From: an uncultured Aeromonadaceae bacterium
Lineage (GTDB): Bacteria; Pseudomonadota; Gammaproteobacteria; Enterobacterales; Aeromonadaceae
Direction of reading: 5' to 3'
Assembly (NCBI GenBank): GCA_945957385.1
Contig: CAMFKP010000004.1
Location: 1-64,000 of the forward strand
DNA length: 64,000 nucleotides
Positions 37,669 through 45,732 of the stretch are shown piece after piece. A program made the translations under genes and the position numbers. The notes beneath the pieces were generated by a model that worked only from the letters and a program-made list of their open reading frames with translations, ran no database searches and was not told the origin of the DNA. Numbering within the stretch: the stretch's first letter is position 1; every line of letters starts with the position of its first letter.

Positions 37669-38076
37669 ATGACCACATCACGTTATCAACTCGGCTGGGA
37701 ACAGCTGGCAGCCATCGATGGCCAGGCGGGCCAGCACGTCATCGACAGCTTGCAGCCGATCTGCCCGGATCTGGGCCGCTATATCATCGAGTTTGCGTTT
37801 GGTGATATCTATCGCCGCCCGGGCCTGGATCTGCGCGCCCGCGAGATCGCCACCGTCGCCGCACTGACGGTCCAGGGGCACAGCGCCCCTCAGCTCAAGG
37901 TGCATCTGCATGCCGCACTGAATGTCGGTTGTACGCCGGCCGAACTGATTGAGGTGATCGTGCAGATGGTGGCCTACGCCGGCTTTCCGGCGGCAATCAA
38001 TGGCATGCTGGTCGCCAGCGACGTGTTCGCCGAACGCCAGTTGCTGCCACAGGTTACCGTCGCCAATCCGGAATAA
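37669..38076 (+). CDS. Carboxymuconolactone decarboxylase-family protein
   Basis: 135 residues. The CMD fold is shown by DLRAREIATVAALTVQGHSA, then PQLKVHLHAALNVGCTPAEL and IEVIVQMVAYAGFPAAINGM. One Cys (NVGC) lies where AhpD-like members carry part of a CxxC pair, but the second Cys is missing, so it is of the gamma-CMD rather than AhpD type. It is downstream of the MerR-type operator. The related AdhR of Bacillus also controls a CMD gene, which hints at aldehyde or electrophile stress (inference). ATG 37669 has AGGAG upstream. Confidence 0.88.
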   Translation: MTTSRYQLGWEQLAAIDGQAGQHVIDSLQPICPDLGRYIIEFAFGDIYRRPGLDLRAREIATVAALTVQGHSAPQLKVHLHAALNVGCTPAELIEVIVQMVAYAGFPAAINGMLVASDVFAERQLLPQVTVANPE

Positions 38077-38176
38077 CCCCAACCTCAGGCGCGCCGTGCT
38101 GGACCTCACTGACGCTGGACACAGCACTCATCGACACGGTATACAGAACCGCCATTCACCCGTTCAGGAACCCCCT

Positions 38177-38893
38177 ATGCACGTCGCCATCTTGCAACAC
38201 GTCCCGTTCGAGGGCGCCGGTAGTATCGAGAGCTGGTTGCAGGCCCGTGGGGCCCGGCAGCGCCTGATCCCGCTCCATGCCGGCGCCAGCTTGCCAGAGC
38301 CTGAAACGTTCGATCTGCTAATAGTGCTTGGTGGACCAATGAGCGTGAATGATGAAGCCGACTACCCGTGGCTGCAGGCCGAGAAACAGCTGCTGGCCCG
38401 GGTGATCGACGCCGGTAAACCCGTGCTGGGCATCTGTCTGGGAGCGCAGCTGATGGCCGCCGCACTCGGCGCGCGCGTCACCCCGGGCGCGCACAAAGAG
38501 ATCGGCTGGTTTCCGCTTCAGGGACATCCAGTCGCGGAGGGGGATTTTCAGTTTCCCGAGCAGATCACTGTGTTCCACTGGCACGGTGAAACCTTCTCAC
38601 TGCCGGCCGGAGCCCGGTTACTGGCTAGCAGTGCGGCGTGTCGGCATCAGGCTTTTCAACTGGGCCGGCATGCCATTGGCCTGCAGTGTCATCTTGAAAC
38701 CACACCGCAGAGCGCAGCCAGCTTGATCGCCGCATGCCGTGACGAGCTGACAGCCGCGCCGTTTATCCAGGATGAAGCCAGCCTGCTGGCCACGCCGCAG
38801 CGCCACTACAGCGCCATCAACCAGCTGATGCACACCCTGCTGGATTATCTGGTGGCGCCGACACCACCCACGCCGTCGAGGGCGGCGCCGTGA
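38177..38893 (+). CDS. Class I glutamine amidotransferase (GuaA-N-like)
   Basis: 238 residues. The triad of a GATase1 is complete: Cys in VLGICLGAQLMAAALG (about 86), His in GLQCHLETT, and Glu two residues after. It lacks a synthase domain, like YfeJ/GMP-synthase-like stand-alone GATases. The glutamine acceptor is unknown. The ATG at 38177 lies 100 bases after the CMD gene, without a terminator between, so it probably belongs to the MerR-controlled unit. The ribosome site AGGAACCCCCT is moderate. Confidence 0.88.
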   Translation: MHVAILQHVPFEGAGSIESWLQARGARQRLIPLHAGASLPEPETFDLLIVLGGPMSVNDEADYPWLQAEKQLLARVIDAGKPVLGICLGAQLMAAALGARVTPGAHKEIGWFPLQGHPVAEGDFQFPEQITVFHWHGETFSLPAGARLLASSAACRHQAFQLGRHAIGLQCHLETTPQSAASLIAACRDELTAAPFIQDEASLLATPQRHYSAINQLMHTLLDYLVAPTPPTPSRAAP

Positions 38894-38916
38894 CACAGCA
38901 GCCCGCTTCCAACCGG

Positions 38917-38941
38917 GATTATTAAATCAGACTTAATAATC
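38917..38941. repeat. 25-bp palindrome, copy 2 (GATTATTAA-N7-TTAATAATC)
   Basis: Same arms and spacer length as the copy at 19089-19113, here with spacer ATCAGAC. It lies 24 bases after the amidotransferase stop and upstream of nothing on the plus strand; the next genes converge. Confidence 0.6.
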
Positions 38942-39018
38942 GTCGTTACCCAGCGCCTGCTTTTGGCAACGCATGGCCCCGCGGCGTCCGGCCGAGCGGT
39001 TGCCGAGGGGACCAATAG

Positions 39019-39045
39019 AAAAAGCCAGTCCGCAGACTGGCTTTT
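39019..39045 (-). terminator. Intrinsic terminator of the glycosyl-transfer operon
   Basis: AAAAGCCAGTC (39020-39030) pairs with GACTGGCTTTT (39035-39045), loop CGCA; on the minus strand a U-tract follows. It lies 22 bases past the last gene. Confidence 0.9.
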
Positions 39046-39066
39046 GGTTTTGCAGGCGAGCGGGAC

Positions 39067-40248
39067 TTACACCACAAAGAACTTGGCGTTGACCCAGGCA
39101 ATCGTGAAGTAAGCCGACAGCAGCGCCGACAACGCCAGCAGCAACGGCCGCAGCATTGGCTTGTTGCGGATCCACAACACCAACACCAGCATGGTCGGAT
39201 AGAGACCAAACAGGTAGCGCGGGAAGGCATTGGTGCTGGTGACGATCGGCACAAAGGTGCAGATCAGCATGAACAACGCCTCGGCATAGCGACGCTGATA
39301 CAGCAGGTACAGGTTCATCACCCAACCGAGGGCAATCACTACCGACAGGTAATACTTGCGACCACCGGTATTGAAACCTTCCCACCAGTAGTGGAACGGG
39401 TTGTCAAACACCCGGCCCCAAGCCAGTTGCACGTTTTTGAACGCAAACGCATCGCCGACATGCAGGTGCAGATAGAGCATGTAGCTGAACAGCGCCAACG
39501 GGATCACCCACAGGGTCAGCAGTACCCGCAACGTGCGGTCGCCAAAGCGCAATAGCTCACGCCAGCCGTAGGCCTGCCATGCCATGATGGCCACCGAGAA
39601 CACCACCATGACCCCCAAATTGCGCGTGGCCGTCATCAGGGCTCCGGCCACCGCGACCCACAACCAGCGGTGGCGATAGGAGAACAGGAACACCGCCATC
39701 GTGAAGGCCAGAAATGTCGATTCGGTATAAGGCGCGATGAAATAGACCGAATAGGGTGAAAAGGCCAGCAACCAGACGCCAAAGCGCGCGGTTTCCAGAT
39801 CCTGTCCCAGCTGCCGCAAACAGAGGAAGAACAGCGGCAGACAAGCAAAGAACATCACGTTGGTCAGCACATAAAAGCCATACAGGGTGCCGACACCCAG
39901 CAGCTTGCCAATCCAGTAGCCCGTCAGCGGGAACCCAGGCAGAAACGCCCAGTTCGCCGCATGTCCCGTCGTCAGGCCATGGGGATAGGTGTCATAGCCA
40001 ACATCGGCAATGCTCTGGAACCAGCCGCAGTCGAACTGGCAGAACATGCTGGGGATATCATCTTCCACCGCCTGCACCAAATTGATGGCATCGATGAAAT
40101 CGGTCTCGACGTTATAGTGCATGGCGCCAAAGTAGCCGATGGCGTACAACGCCAGCCGGCTGACAAAAAACGCCAGTAAGATCATCATCCAGTCGCGCCG
40201 GCTGATGCTGAGGCGCTCCGGGATCACCTGAACAGGTTCCAGATGCAT
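39067..40248 (-). CDS. Polytopic glycosyltransferase, PIG-V-like (GT-C fold)
   Basis: 393 residues with about ten membrane segments. The first periplasmic loop carries FCQFDCGWFQSIADVGYDTY, where the D-x-x-W-F/Y pattern and following GY are typical of PIG-V-like and other GT-C mannosyltransferases that use a polyprenyl-phosphate sugar. The later PYTESTFLAFTMAVFLFSYR is also characteristic. As the last gene after a GT2 and a GtrA protein, it is the likely periplasmic transferase of the set; the acceptor is unknown. ATG 40248 has GGGAG upstream; an ATG nine codons earlier is less likely. Confidence 0.82.
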   Translation of the reverse strand: MHLEPVQVIPERLSISRRDWMMILLAFFVSRLALYAIGYFGAMHYNVETDFIDAINLVQAVEDDIPSMFCQFDCGWFQSIADVGYDTYPHGLTTGHAANWAFLPGFPLTGYWIGKLLGVGTLYGFYVLTNVMFFACLPLFFLCLRQLGQDLETARFGVWLLAFSPYSVYFIAPYTESTFLAFTMAVFLFSYRHRWLWVAVAGALMTATRNLGVMVVFSVAIMAWQAYGWRELLRFGDRTLRVLLTLWVIPLALFSYMLYLHLHVGDAFAFKNVQLAWGRVFDNPFHYWWEGFNTGGRKYYLSVVIALGWVMNLYLLYQRRYAEALFMLICTFVPIVTSTNAFPRYLFGLYPTMLVLVLWIRNKPMLRPLLLALSALLSAYFTIAWVNAKFFVV

Positions 40249-40267
40249 GTATTCGTCTCTCCCGTGA

Positions 40268-40639
40268 TTAGACAAAAACCCACACCCGCGACAGCAGGTA
40301 CGTCAGGATGGTGACCGACAAGGTGGCGATGACGATCGGCAACAGCCCGCTCAGGCCGATCCACAGCAAGCCCAGCAACAACAGGTTTCTGACCGCCAGC
40401 GAGAACAACGCCACCAGCAGGAACTTGCCGACGGCACCGTGCTTTTGGAAGGTGATGTAGCGATGGCCGAAGAATGAAAACCAGAACGCCACAAAAAACG
40501 CCGCGGTACTGACCAGATTCTCTGCCAGATGGGGCCACAGCCACAGCAGCAGCGCCGCAGTCCCCAAATCGATCAGGGTGGCGCCGCCACCCACTAAACC
40601 AAACCGGAACAGACGCCAGAATTCGTCACGCGAGATCAT
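40268..40639 (-). CDS. GtrA-family polyprenyl-phosphate-sugar flippase
   Basis: 123 residues, four membrane helices, with the family opening FRFGLVGGGATLIDLGTAAL and the loop FFGHRYITFQKHG. GtrA proteins are thought to flip undecaprenyl-phosphate-linked sugars to the periplasm. Its start overlaps the end of the GT2 gene by four bases (ATGA type), so both are translated together. Confidence 0.9.
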   Translation of the reverse strand: MISRDEFWRLFRFGLVGGGATLIDLGTAALLLWLWPHLAENLVSTAAFFVAFWFSFFGHRYITFQKHGAVGKFLLVALFSLAVRNLLLLGLLWIGLSGLLPIVIATLSVTILTYLLSRVWVFV

Positions 40640-41610
40640 GCTTTCTCCTGCTGATCATCACGGGCGTACTGACCATAAATGCCTTCAACCACGAAAACCG
40701 GACGCTGTTTGACTTCAAGGAACATACGGCCCAGGTACTCACCGATGACACCGATGGAGATCAGCTGCATGCCTCCCAGGAACAAGATCACACACATCAG
40801 TGATGCGTAACCCGGGCTATCAATGCCAAAGAACAGCACCTTGGTAATGATCACCAGCATGTAGATGAAACTCAGCAAGGCCACGCCGGCACCGATGTAG
40901 CTCCAGACCCGAAGCGGCCAGCTGGAGAAGCTGAAGAAACCATCCAGCGCAAAGTTCCACAGCTTCCAGTAGTTGAATTTGGTTTCCCCGGCGGCACGCG
41001 CCGGGCGCTCATAAGGCACACCAATCGAGTTGAATCCAGCCCAGGCAAACAATCCCTTCATGAAGCGGTTACGCTCCGGCAACTGCTTGATGACCTCAAC
41101 GACACGACGATCCATCAAACGGAAGTCACCGGCATTTTCCGGGATTTTGGTCGTGGTCGAGACAGCATTGAACAAGCGGTAGAAGCCGCCGGCCGTCACA
41201 CGCTTCATCGCAGTGTCGGCATTACGGTCGGTACGCACGCCATAGACGGTGTCGTAGCCCTCTTGCCACAAGCGTACAAATTCATGGATCAGCGCCGGCG
41301 GATCTTGCAGATCGACGTCCATCGGGATCACGGCATCCCCGCGGGCATGGAACAGACCGGCGGTCATCGCCGCTTCCTTGCCAAAATTACGCGCCAGATT
41401 GACCAGGGTGACGCGCGGGTCACGGGTAATGACCTCCTCGATCACCTGACGGGTCCGGTCGCGGCTACCATCGTTGACGAAGACAATCTGCAAACGGTCG
41501 CTCAGAGTCGCCAGCTCCTTGTCGATGGTGTCGATGAAGGTCTGGATACTCTCTTCCTCGTTATACGCAGGAACCACCAATGACAGAGTAAAATCGTGTT
41601 TCTTTTCCAT
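40636..41610 (-). CDS. GtrB/DPM-like family 2 glycosyltransferase
   Basis: 324 residues. An N-terminal GT2 domain (about 1-230) starts LSLVVPAYNEEESIQTFIDT and has the DxD-type site PMDVDLQDPPALIHEF, both typical of dolichol- or undecaprenyl-phosphate sugar synthases. Two C-terminal membrane helices (about 235-300) match GtrB/YfdH-type proteins. The expected reaction is transfer of a sugar from UDP/GDP-sugar to undecaprenyl phosphate at the inner face of the membrane. It overlaps gtrA downstream; six bases separate it from the upstream gene. Confidence 0.92.
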   Translation of the reverse strand: MEKKHDFTLSLVVPAYNEEESIQTFIDTIDKELATLSDRLQIVFVNDGSRDRTRQVIEEVITRDPRVTLVNLARNFGKEAAMTAGLFHARGDAVIPMDVDLQDPPALIHEFVRLWQEGYDTVYGVRTDRNADTAMKRVTAGGFYRLFNAVSTTTKIPENAGDFRLMDRRVVEVIKQLPERNRFMKGLFAWAGFNSIGVPYERPARAAGETKFNYWKLWNFALDGFFSFSSWPLRVWSYIGAGVALLSFIYMLVIITKVLFFGIDSPGYASLMCVILFLGGMQLISIGVIGEYLGRMFLEVKQRPVFVVEGIYGQYARDDQQEKA

Positions 41611-41616
41611 GAGTTA

Positions 41617-42159
41617 TTATTCCCCGTTATCAATCATCATCGTCTGGAAGCGGATCGGAGCCTGGCTCTTCAATGCGATATAGTTCGCTTCCAGCGGATC
41701 GGCTACCAACAGGTGGGCCGGCAATGGCACGATCAGACGTTGCGGCCCCTTTACGTTAAGAGTGACCTGCTGCTGCCAGTCGCCAATGCGCAACGTCAGT
41801 TGGTTATCCGCCCGGGTGTTGCGCACCTCGGCGACCAGCCGCAGACGTTGTGGTACCCGATGCAGTGTAAAATAGAGCCCGCCGTCACCGGTAAATTCGG
41901 TGCCGGTCCCATCATCTTTGGGCAGCGTCCAACCCTGGCGGCTGAGGATCCAGGCGCGGTCATTGACCATGTCAAACTGGTATCCCGGTACATAGGCCAG
42001 TGTCTGGTTGCGATTCCAGTAGCGGGTCTTCATCTCCAGGTAGTACATGCGGTAGGCGTAACTGACATCCGGATGACGAGCCAGATAGAGTACAGCCAGG
42101 TAGTAAGCGGACAGGCACAACAGCGCCAGAATGAAAAGGGCTTTGACAGTTCGTGACAT
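41617..42159 (-). CDS. Membrane-anchored protein of unknown function, first gene of the glycosyl operon
   Basis: 180 residues from ATG 42159 (MSRTVKALFILALLCLSAYY), with one N-terminal membrane helix and then a periplasmic domain of about 155 residues. A Trp/Arg-rich part (ARHPDVSYAYRMYYLEMK) is followed by a beta-rich part that could be carbohydrate binding. I recognise no family. It is probably translated ahead of the GT2 gene (six-base gap), so it may help the same pathway. The extension to 42213 has no ATG. Confidence 0.68.
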   Translation of the reverse strand: MSRTVKALFILALLCLSAYYLAVLYLARHPDVSYAYRMYYLEMKTRYWNRNQTLAYVPGYQFDMVNDRAWILSRQGWTLPKDDGTGTEFTGDGGLYFTLHRVPQRLRLVAEVRNTRADNQLTLRIGDWQQQVTLNVKGPQRLIVPLPAHLLVADPLEANYIALKSQAPIRFQTMMIDNGE

Positions 42160-42378
42160 AACGGCAGAGGACTGTTTTTCAGGTGTGCCAATCCTAAAGC
42201 AGTTGACGGGCAAACAACAGAGAATGGGCGTGACCTCACATAAAAAAATCGCCTATCCACCGCAGAATCGGCCAGCATGACCGTGAAATGACCCAGATCA
42301 TGGAGTGTCAGCACAAAAGCGGTAATGCTGCATTTCAGATTCCACATTTCCCTGATTTGTTTACGCAAGGACAGTGCC

Positions 42379-42879
42379 ATGAACATGAACCACGCCCAGC
42401 GCCTCATTCTCAGCAACCAATATGAAATCCTGATGCGACTCAATCCCGAGCGCGCCGATTACTATCGTCGCTGCCAGACCATCATTGAGCGTGGCTATTG
42501 TCTGCAAATGCTTGAATTGGAAAAAGAGTTTGGTCATCTGGACGAAGCCACCTGTCGTGAAGTGATTGCGACGCTGGAGATGTACCATGCACTCAAGGTC
42601 TCTTACGAAAACCTGAGCCCAACCGAGACCGCCGATGTGGCGGCTAACCGCCTCGACTTCATCGGTTATTCCCGTGGCCACGAGAAAGAGCTGGCCGATT
42701 ATGTCTGTTTCCTGCTCGATGAAGAGGGGCGTTTTCCTGAACTCGGCAAAAGCTGCGCCATGCTCAACTCAGAATTGGCCATGCGTGACAAATACCAGCG
42801 CATGCTGGCCGCGTGGCGCGACTGTCCTCGTCACTACAAGTTGTCGATCCAGGAGATCCGCAAGGTACTCAACGCCTGA
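42379..42879 (+). CDS. yfbU: YfbU-family protein (UPF0304)
   Basis: 166 residues (E. coli 164). It opens MNMNHAQRLILSNQYEILMR, and TIIERGYCLQMLELEKEFGH, EMYHALKVSYENL and YQRMLAAWRDCPRHYKLS follow the family. The biological role is unclear; E. coli YfbU has been linked to cell death in overexpression work. ATG 42379 follows AAGGACAG. It is divergent from the glycosyl operon. Confidence 0.92.
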   Translation: MNMNHAQRLILSNQYEILMRLNPERADYYRRCQTIIERGYCLQMLELEKEFGHLDEATCREVIATLEMYHALKVSYENLSPTETADVAANRLDFIGYSRGHEKELADYVCFLLDEEGRFPELGKSCAMLNSELAMRDKYQRMLAAWRDCPRHYKLSIQEIRKVLNA

Positions 42880-43005
42880 GTCAACCGGCAACCAAATGCC
42901 GTTTACACCACTACAGCGGTGCCCGCCACCGCTGTCATCTTGTCCACAGGGCACAATCCGGCGAGGGGCACCATGGCGCCTCTCGCCTTCAGCGCCCTGA
43001 ACCTG

Positions 43006-43419
43006 TCATCGTTGCTGCCGCAATTCCCACCAGCAAACCACTTTGATGCCGGACACCATGGCCAAAACGAAAGACCACAGCATCACGCCCCCGACAGGTA
43101 ACGCGGTGAGCGCAGGCCCGGGACAGATGCCACCCAATCCCCAACCGATACCGAACAAGGCACTACCGAACACTAAACGACCATCGAGGCGCGTTTTGGT
43201 CGGCAGGTGGAAGTGCTCCCCATTCCAGGCCCATTGCCTCGGCTTCACCCAGTAGAAATATCCGGGTACATAGACCAGTAGCGCCCCGGCCATCACCAGC
43301 ATCAACGAGGGATCCCATTGACCGCTGACATCGAGAAATCCCTGCACCTTTTGCGGCAACACCATACCTGACAGGGCCAGCCCCAAGCCAAACAACACCC
43401 CGCTTAGCAACGCAATCAT
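43006..43419 (-). CDS. YeeE/YedE (DUF6691-like) inner-membrane sulfur transporter half
   Basis: 137 residues with about four membrane segments. GLALSGMVLPQKVQGFLDVS and the Cys-containing motif GIGWGLGGICPGPAL match the second partner of PmpA/PmpB-type YeeE pairs. Together with the preceding gene it would form one complete YeeE channel, thought to move thiosulfate or related sulfur species. It starts 10 bases after the partner gene on the same strand. The end of the unit shows a GC-rich imperfect hairpin without U-tract at about 42959-42988. Confidence 0.88.
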   Translation of the reverse strand: MIALLSGVLFGLGLALSGMVLPQKVQGFLDVSGQWDPSLMLVMAGALLVYVPGYFYWVKPRQWAWNGEHFHLPTKTRLDGRLVFGSALFGIGWGLGGICPGPALTALPVGGVMLWSFVLAMVSGIKVVCWWELRQQR

Positions 43420-43429
43420 CAGGTTCTCC

Positions 43430-43852
43430 TCAAGCCAATAAGTGACGCATCACGAACACGGTAACGATGCCCGCGAGCATAAAACTCAGCGTCGCGACCA
43501 ACGAACGCACCGAGAGACGACCCACGCCGCAAATACCATGTCCACTGGTGCAACCATTACCCAGGCGAGCACCGACGCCGACCAGGAACCCCGCAGGCAC
43601 CAGCACTGGCCAGGCACCCAATGCCAGCTGTGGCGCCGGCACACCGAGCAGCCAAAATCCCCCTAGCCCACCGAGCACTAATCCGGCCACGAACCACAAC
43701 CGCCAGCCGCGTTCGGCAAACGGTCGCATCAAGATGCCACTGAGGATGCCACTGATGCCGGCAATGCGCCCAGCACCCAGCATCAGCAATAACGCGCCCG
43801 CACCAATCAGTAGACCACCGGCCAATGCCGGCAGCGGGGTAAAGTGTTCCAT
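43430..43852 (-). CDS. YeeE/YedE inner-membrane sulfur transporter half
   Basis: 140 residues, about four membrane segments, with the Cys motif GNGCTSGHGICGVGRLS used by YeeE proteins to pass thiosulfate or persulfide sulfur. The start MEHFTPLPALAGGLLIGAGA has GGAG upstream. It is the first gene of the pair and lies below an AT-rich promoter region. In other bacteria such pairs sit with rhodanese and persulfide-handling genes under an ArsR-type regulator; a reductase-rhodanese fusion is 1.9 kb away here. Confidence 0.9.
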   Translation of the reverse strand: MEHFTPLPALAGGLLIGAGALLLMLGAGRIAGISGILSGILMRPFAERGWRLWFVAGLVLGGLGGFWLLGVPAPQLALGAWPVLVPAGFLVGVGARLGNGCTSGHGICGVGRLSVRSLVATLSFMLAGIVTVFVMRHLLA

Positions 43853-44156
43853 TCTCGACTCCTACCTCGTCACGCACTCATTACATTAGATATAATTGAT
43901 ATACTCTACCGGCGTTCACTACATTAGAAAAGACTTAATTAACATCGTTCTGCGCCATGCTGCCTGCTGGGTTGGACGGTAAGCGAGGCCAGCGCTGTGC
44001 AACACCTCCGGCTTGACCCATGGCTAAGCCCCGCACGCCAAAAGGATTTATATGAGTCGCAACTAAGGGGGGAATTCCGTGCTGACTGTCATCATTTCGA
44101 CAGCGGGTCTGTGGTCTAATTTGTTCAACAACGATAAGCACCGGATAACATTCCCT
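43853..44156. promoter_or_regulatory. Divergent promoter region with ACATTAGA repeats
   Basis: This 304-bp region between the YeeE pair and the binding-protein gene contains no gene. ACATTAGA occurs at 43883-43890 and 43921-43928, and an AT-rich block (43881-43912) could hold the YeeE promoter. The half TTAGA recurs in the palindrome upstream of the persulfide reductase (47441-47454). Confidence 0.4.
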
Positions 44157-44921
44157 ATGCGCCTAGCCATGTCTGCACTCACCCTGTATCTGGCCAGTTT
44201 GCCTACCCTGGCTGCCAATAGTCTCTGTCCGCAACCGCTCCAAGTCGGTTGGGATCCCTGGCCGCCTTACCATTTCCAGAATCAGCAGGGTGAGATGACC
44301 GGATTTGCCATTGAGGTGCTGAACTTGGTCATCCACGATCTCGGCTGTGAAGTGGAATACCGGGAACGCCCCTGGAAGCGGCAATTGCAAGAGCTCAAGG
44401 AAGGCCAGGCCGACATTGCGATGGAAGCCTATTACAACGCTGAGCGTGCCGAATACGCTATTTTCTCCGAGGCTTACAGCCCGAGCAGAGCCCAGTTATG
44501 GGTCAAATCCGGTACCCAGTTCAAGGCCACCAAAATAGCTGAGTTACTCAATCAGGGCACACTGATCGGCGTGACGAAAGATTTTTATTATGGCCCTGTG
44601 GTCGAACAGAATCGCAACGAGCCTAATGTGCAAGAAGTGTTTGCCGAAGAGAACAATTACAGCAAGTTGCTTAAGGGACGGATTGCCGGTTTCCTCGGCG
44701 ACTGGCTGGCGACAACCTGGAACCTCAAGCAACACGGCCTACAGCATAAAATCGTGCGTTCACCGGTCGATGTCTATGAGGCGCCGGCCTTCTTTATGCT
44801 CAGCAAACGCCGTTTATCCAATGACTTTGTCAATGCGTTCAATGCCGCGTTACAAAGAGCCAAGCAAGATGGTCGCTATCAGCACATTCTGGATAAATAC
44901 ACACGCATTGAGCCCCAATAA
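44157..44921 (+). CDS. Periplasmic solute-binding protein, family 3
   Basis: 254 residues. The signal peptide MRLAMSALTLYLASLPTLAA is followed by the type II binding fold: PLQVGWDPWPPYHFQNQQGE, then MTGFAIEVLNLVI, and GTLIGVTKDFYYGPVVEQNR. The ligand is unknown; no ABC permease or ATPase is adjacent, so it may be an orphan or act as a sensor input. The start is set by the signal peptide; the frame is open to 44079. It is divergent from the YeeE pair. Confidence 0.86.
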   Translation: MRLAMSALTLYLASLPTLAANSLCPQPLQVGWDPWPPYHFQNQQGEMTGFAIEVLNLVIHDLGCEVEYRERPWKRQLQELKEGQADIAMEAYYNAERAEYAIFSEAYSPSRAQLWVKSGTQFKATKIAELLNQGTLIGVTKDFYYGPVVEQNRNEPNVQEVFAEENNYSKLLKGRIAGFLGDWLATTWNLKQHGLQHKIVRSPVDVYEAPAFFMLSKRRLSNDFVNAFNAALQRAKQDGRYQHILDKYTRIEPQ

Positions 44922-45034
44922 ACCACTAAGTTCTGACGTGGCGCACACCGGAGCCAACTTCAACTTGGCTCCAGTTGGTGGTGCGTTATGCTCAGGAAAA
45001 CCGTCGCCATCCACGCATTTTCAGGAGCGTCACC

Positions 45035-45664
45035 ATGTCCTCGTCCTCGCAACCGGATCTCAGTGCCGGCAACAATGACTTACAGGCTGCCATTGCGATC
45101 AACCACCTGTTATCAGACAACCATCTGGCGCCCGAGCAGACCATAGAGCGCCTGTCGGATATCAGTTTACAGATCCAGCAGGCCGTTGCCCGGCTTTGGG
45201 AACAAGTTCAGCCCGATGCTCAAACCGCCAGCTTGCTGACCCTGACTCAGATTGAGGAGTTGGTATTTTGGCGCCCCAAACAAAATCAAGCACCGTTGAC
45301 CATCGAACAGGCCATCCGCATCGCCAAACTGTTCCTCACCCAAGGGGGCTTCTTCAACAACATGCTTGGCGAGGGAACCTGGCTGTTTGATAACGAGCGC
45401 CACCCGCTCAGTCTGGGGACCGAGTTGACCCGCGATCTGTTTGCCGCCTTGCGCCCGATACTGGTACTGCATCCTGTCGATTTTGATAGCGCACGTATTG
45501 ATGACTTCCGCATCGATGACGAATCCTATCCTGGCCACCATTTTCGCGCGGGTGATTTGAGCGTCTGGGGGCTCAGAGGCCAGGTCCCAACCTTCATCGA
45601 AGCGGCACGGCTGAGCATGATGGAGCTCGACAACCCGTTTGCCAATCTGCCAGATCTGGAATAA
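45035..45664 (+). CDS. Unrecognised soluble protein
   Basis: 209 residues from ATG 45035, set by AGGAG upstream. Acidic and mostly helical, without signal peptide. An Asp-rich stretch HPVDFDSARIDDFRIDDESY and a hydrophobic helix TIEQAIRIAKLFLTQGGFFN are the only notable parts. I recognise no family. It lies about 110 bases after the binding-protein gene on the same strand and ends at a terminator, so the two may be one unit. Confidence 0.65.
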   Translation: MSSSSQPDLSAGNNDLQAAIAINHLLSDNHLAPEQTIERLSDISLQIQQAVARLWEQVQPDAQTASLLTLTQIEELVFWRPKQNQAPLTIEQAIRIAKLFLTQGGFFNNMLGEGTWLFDNERHPLSLGTELTRDLFAALRPILVLHPVDFDSARIDDFRIDDESYPGHHFRAGDLSVWGLRGQVPTFIEAARLSMMELDNPFANLPDLE

Positions 45665-45685
45665 CAGGCTACAAACGAGAGAAGA

Positions 45686-45712
45686 AAAAGCCAGCATCCT
45701 GCTGGCTTTTTT
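45686..45712. terminator. Bidirectional terminator between unknown gene and the reductase
   Basis: AAAAGCCAGC (45686-45695) pairs with GCTGGCTTTT (45701-45710), loop ATCCT, with A-run before and T-run after. Confidence 0.9.
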
Positions 45713-45732
45713 GTGCTTAAAGATGCACGGAC

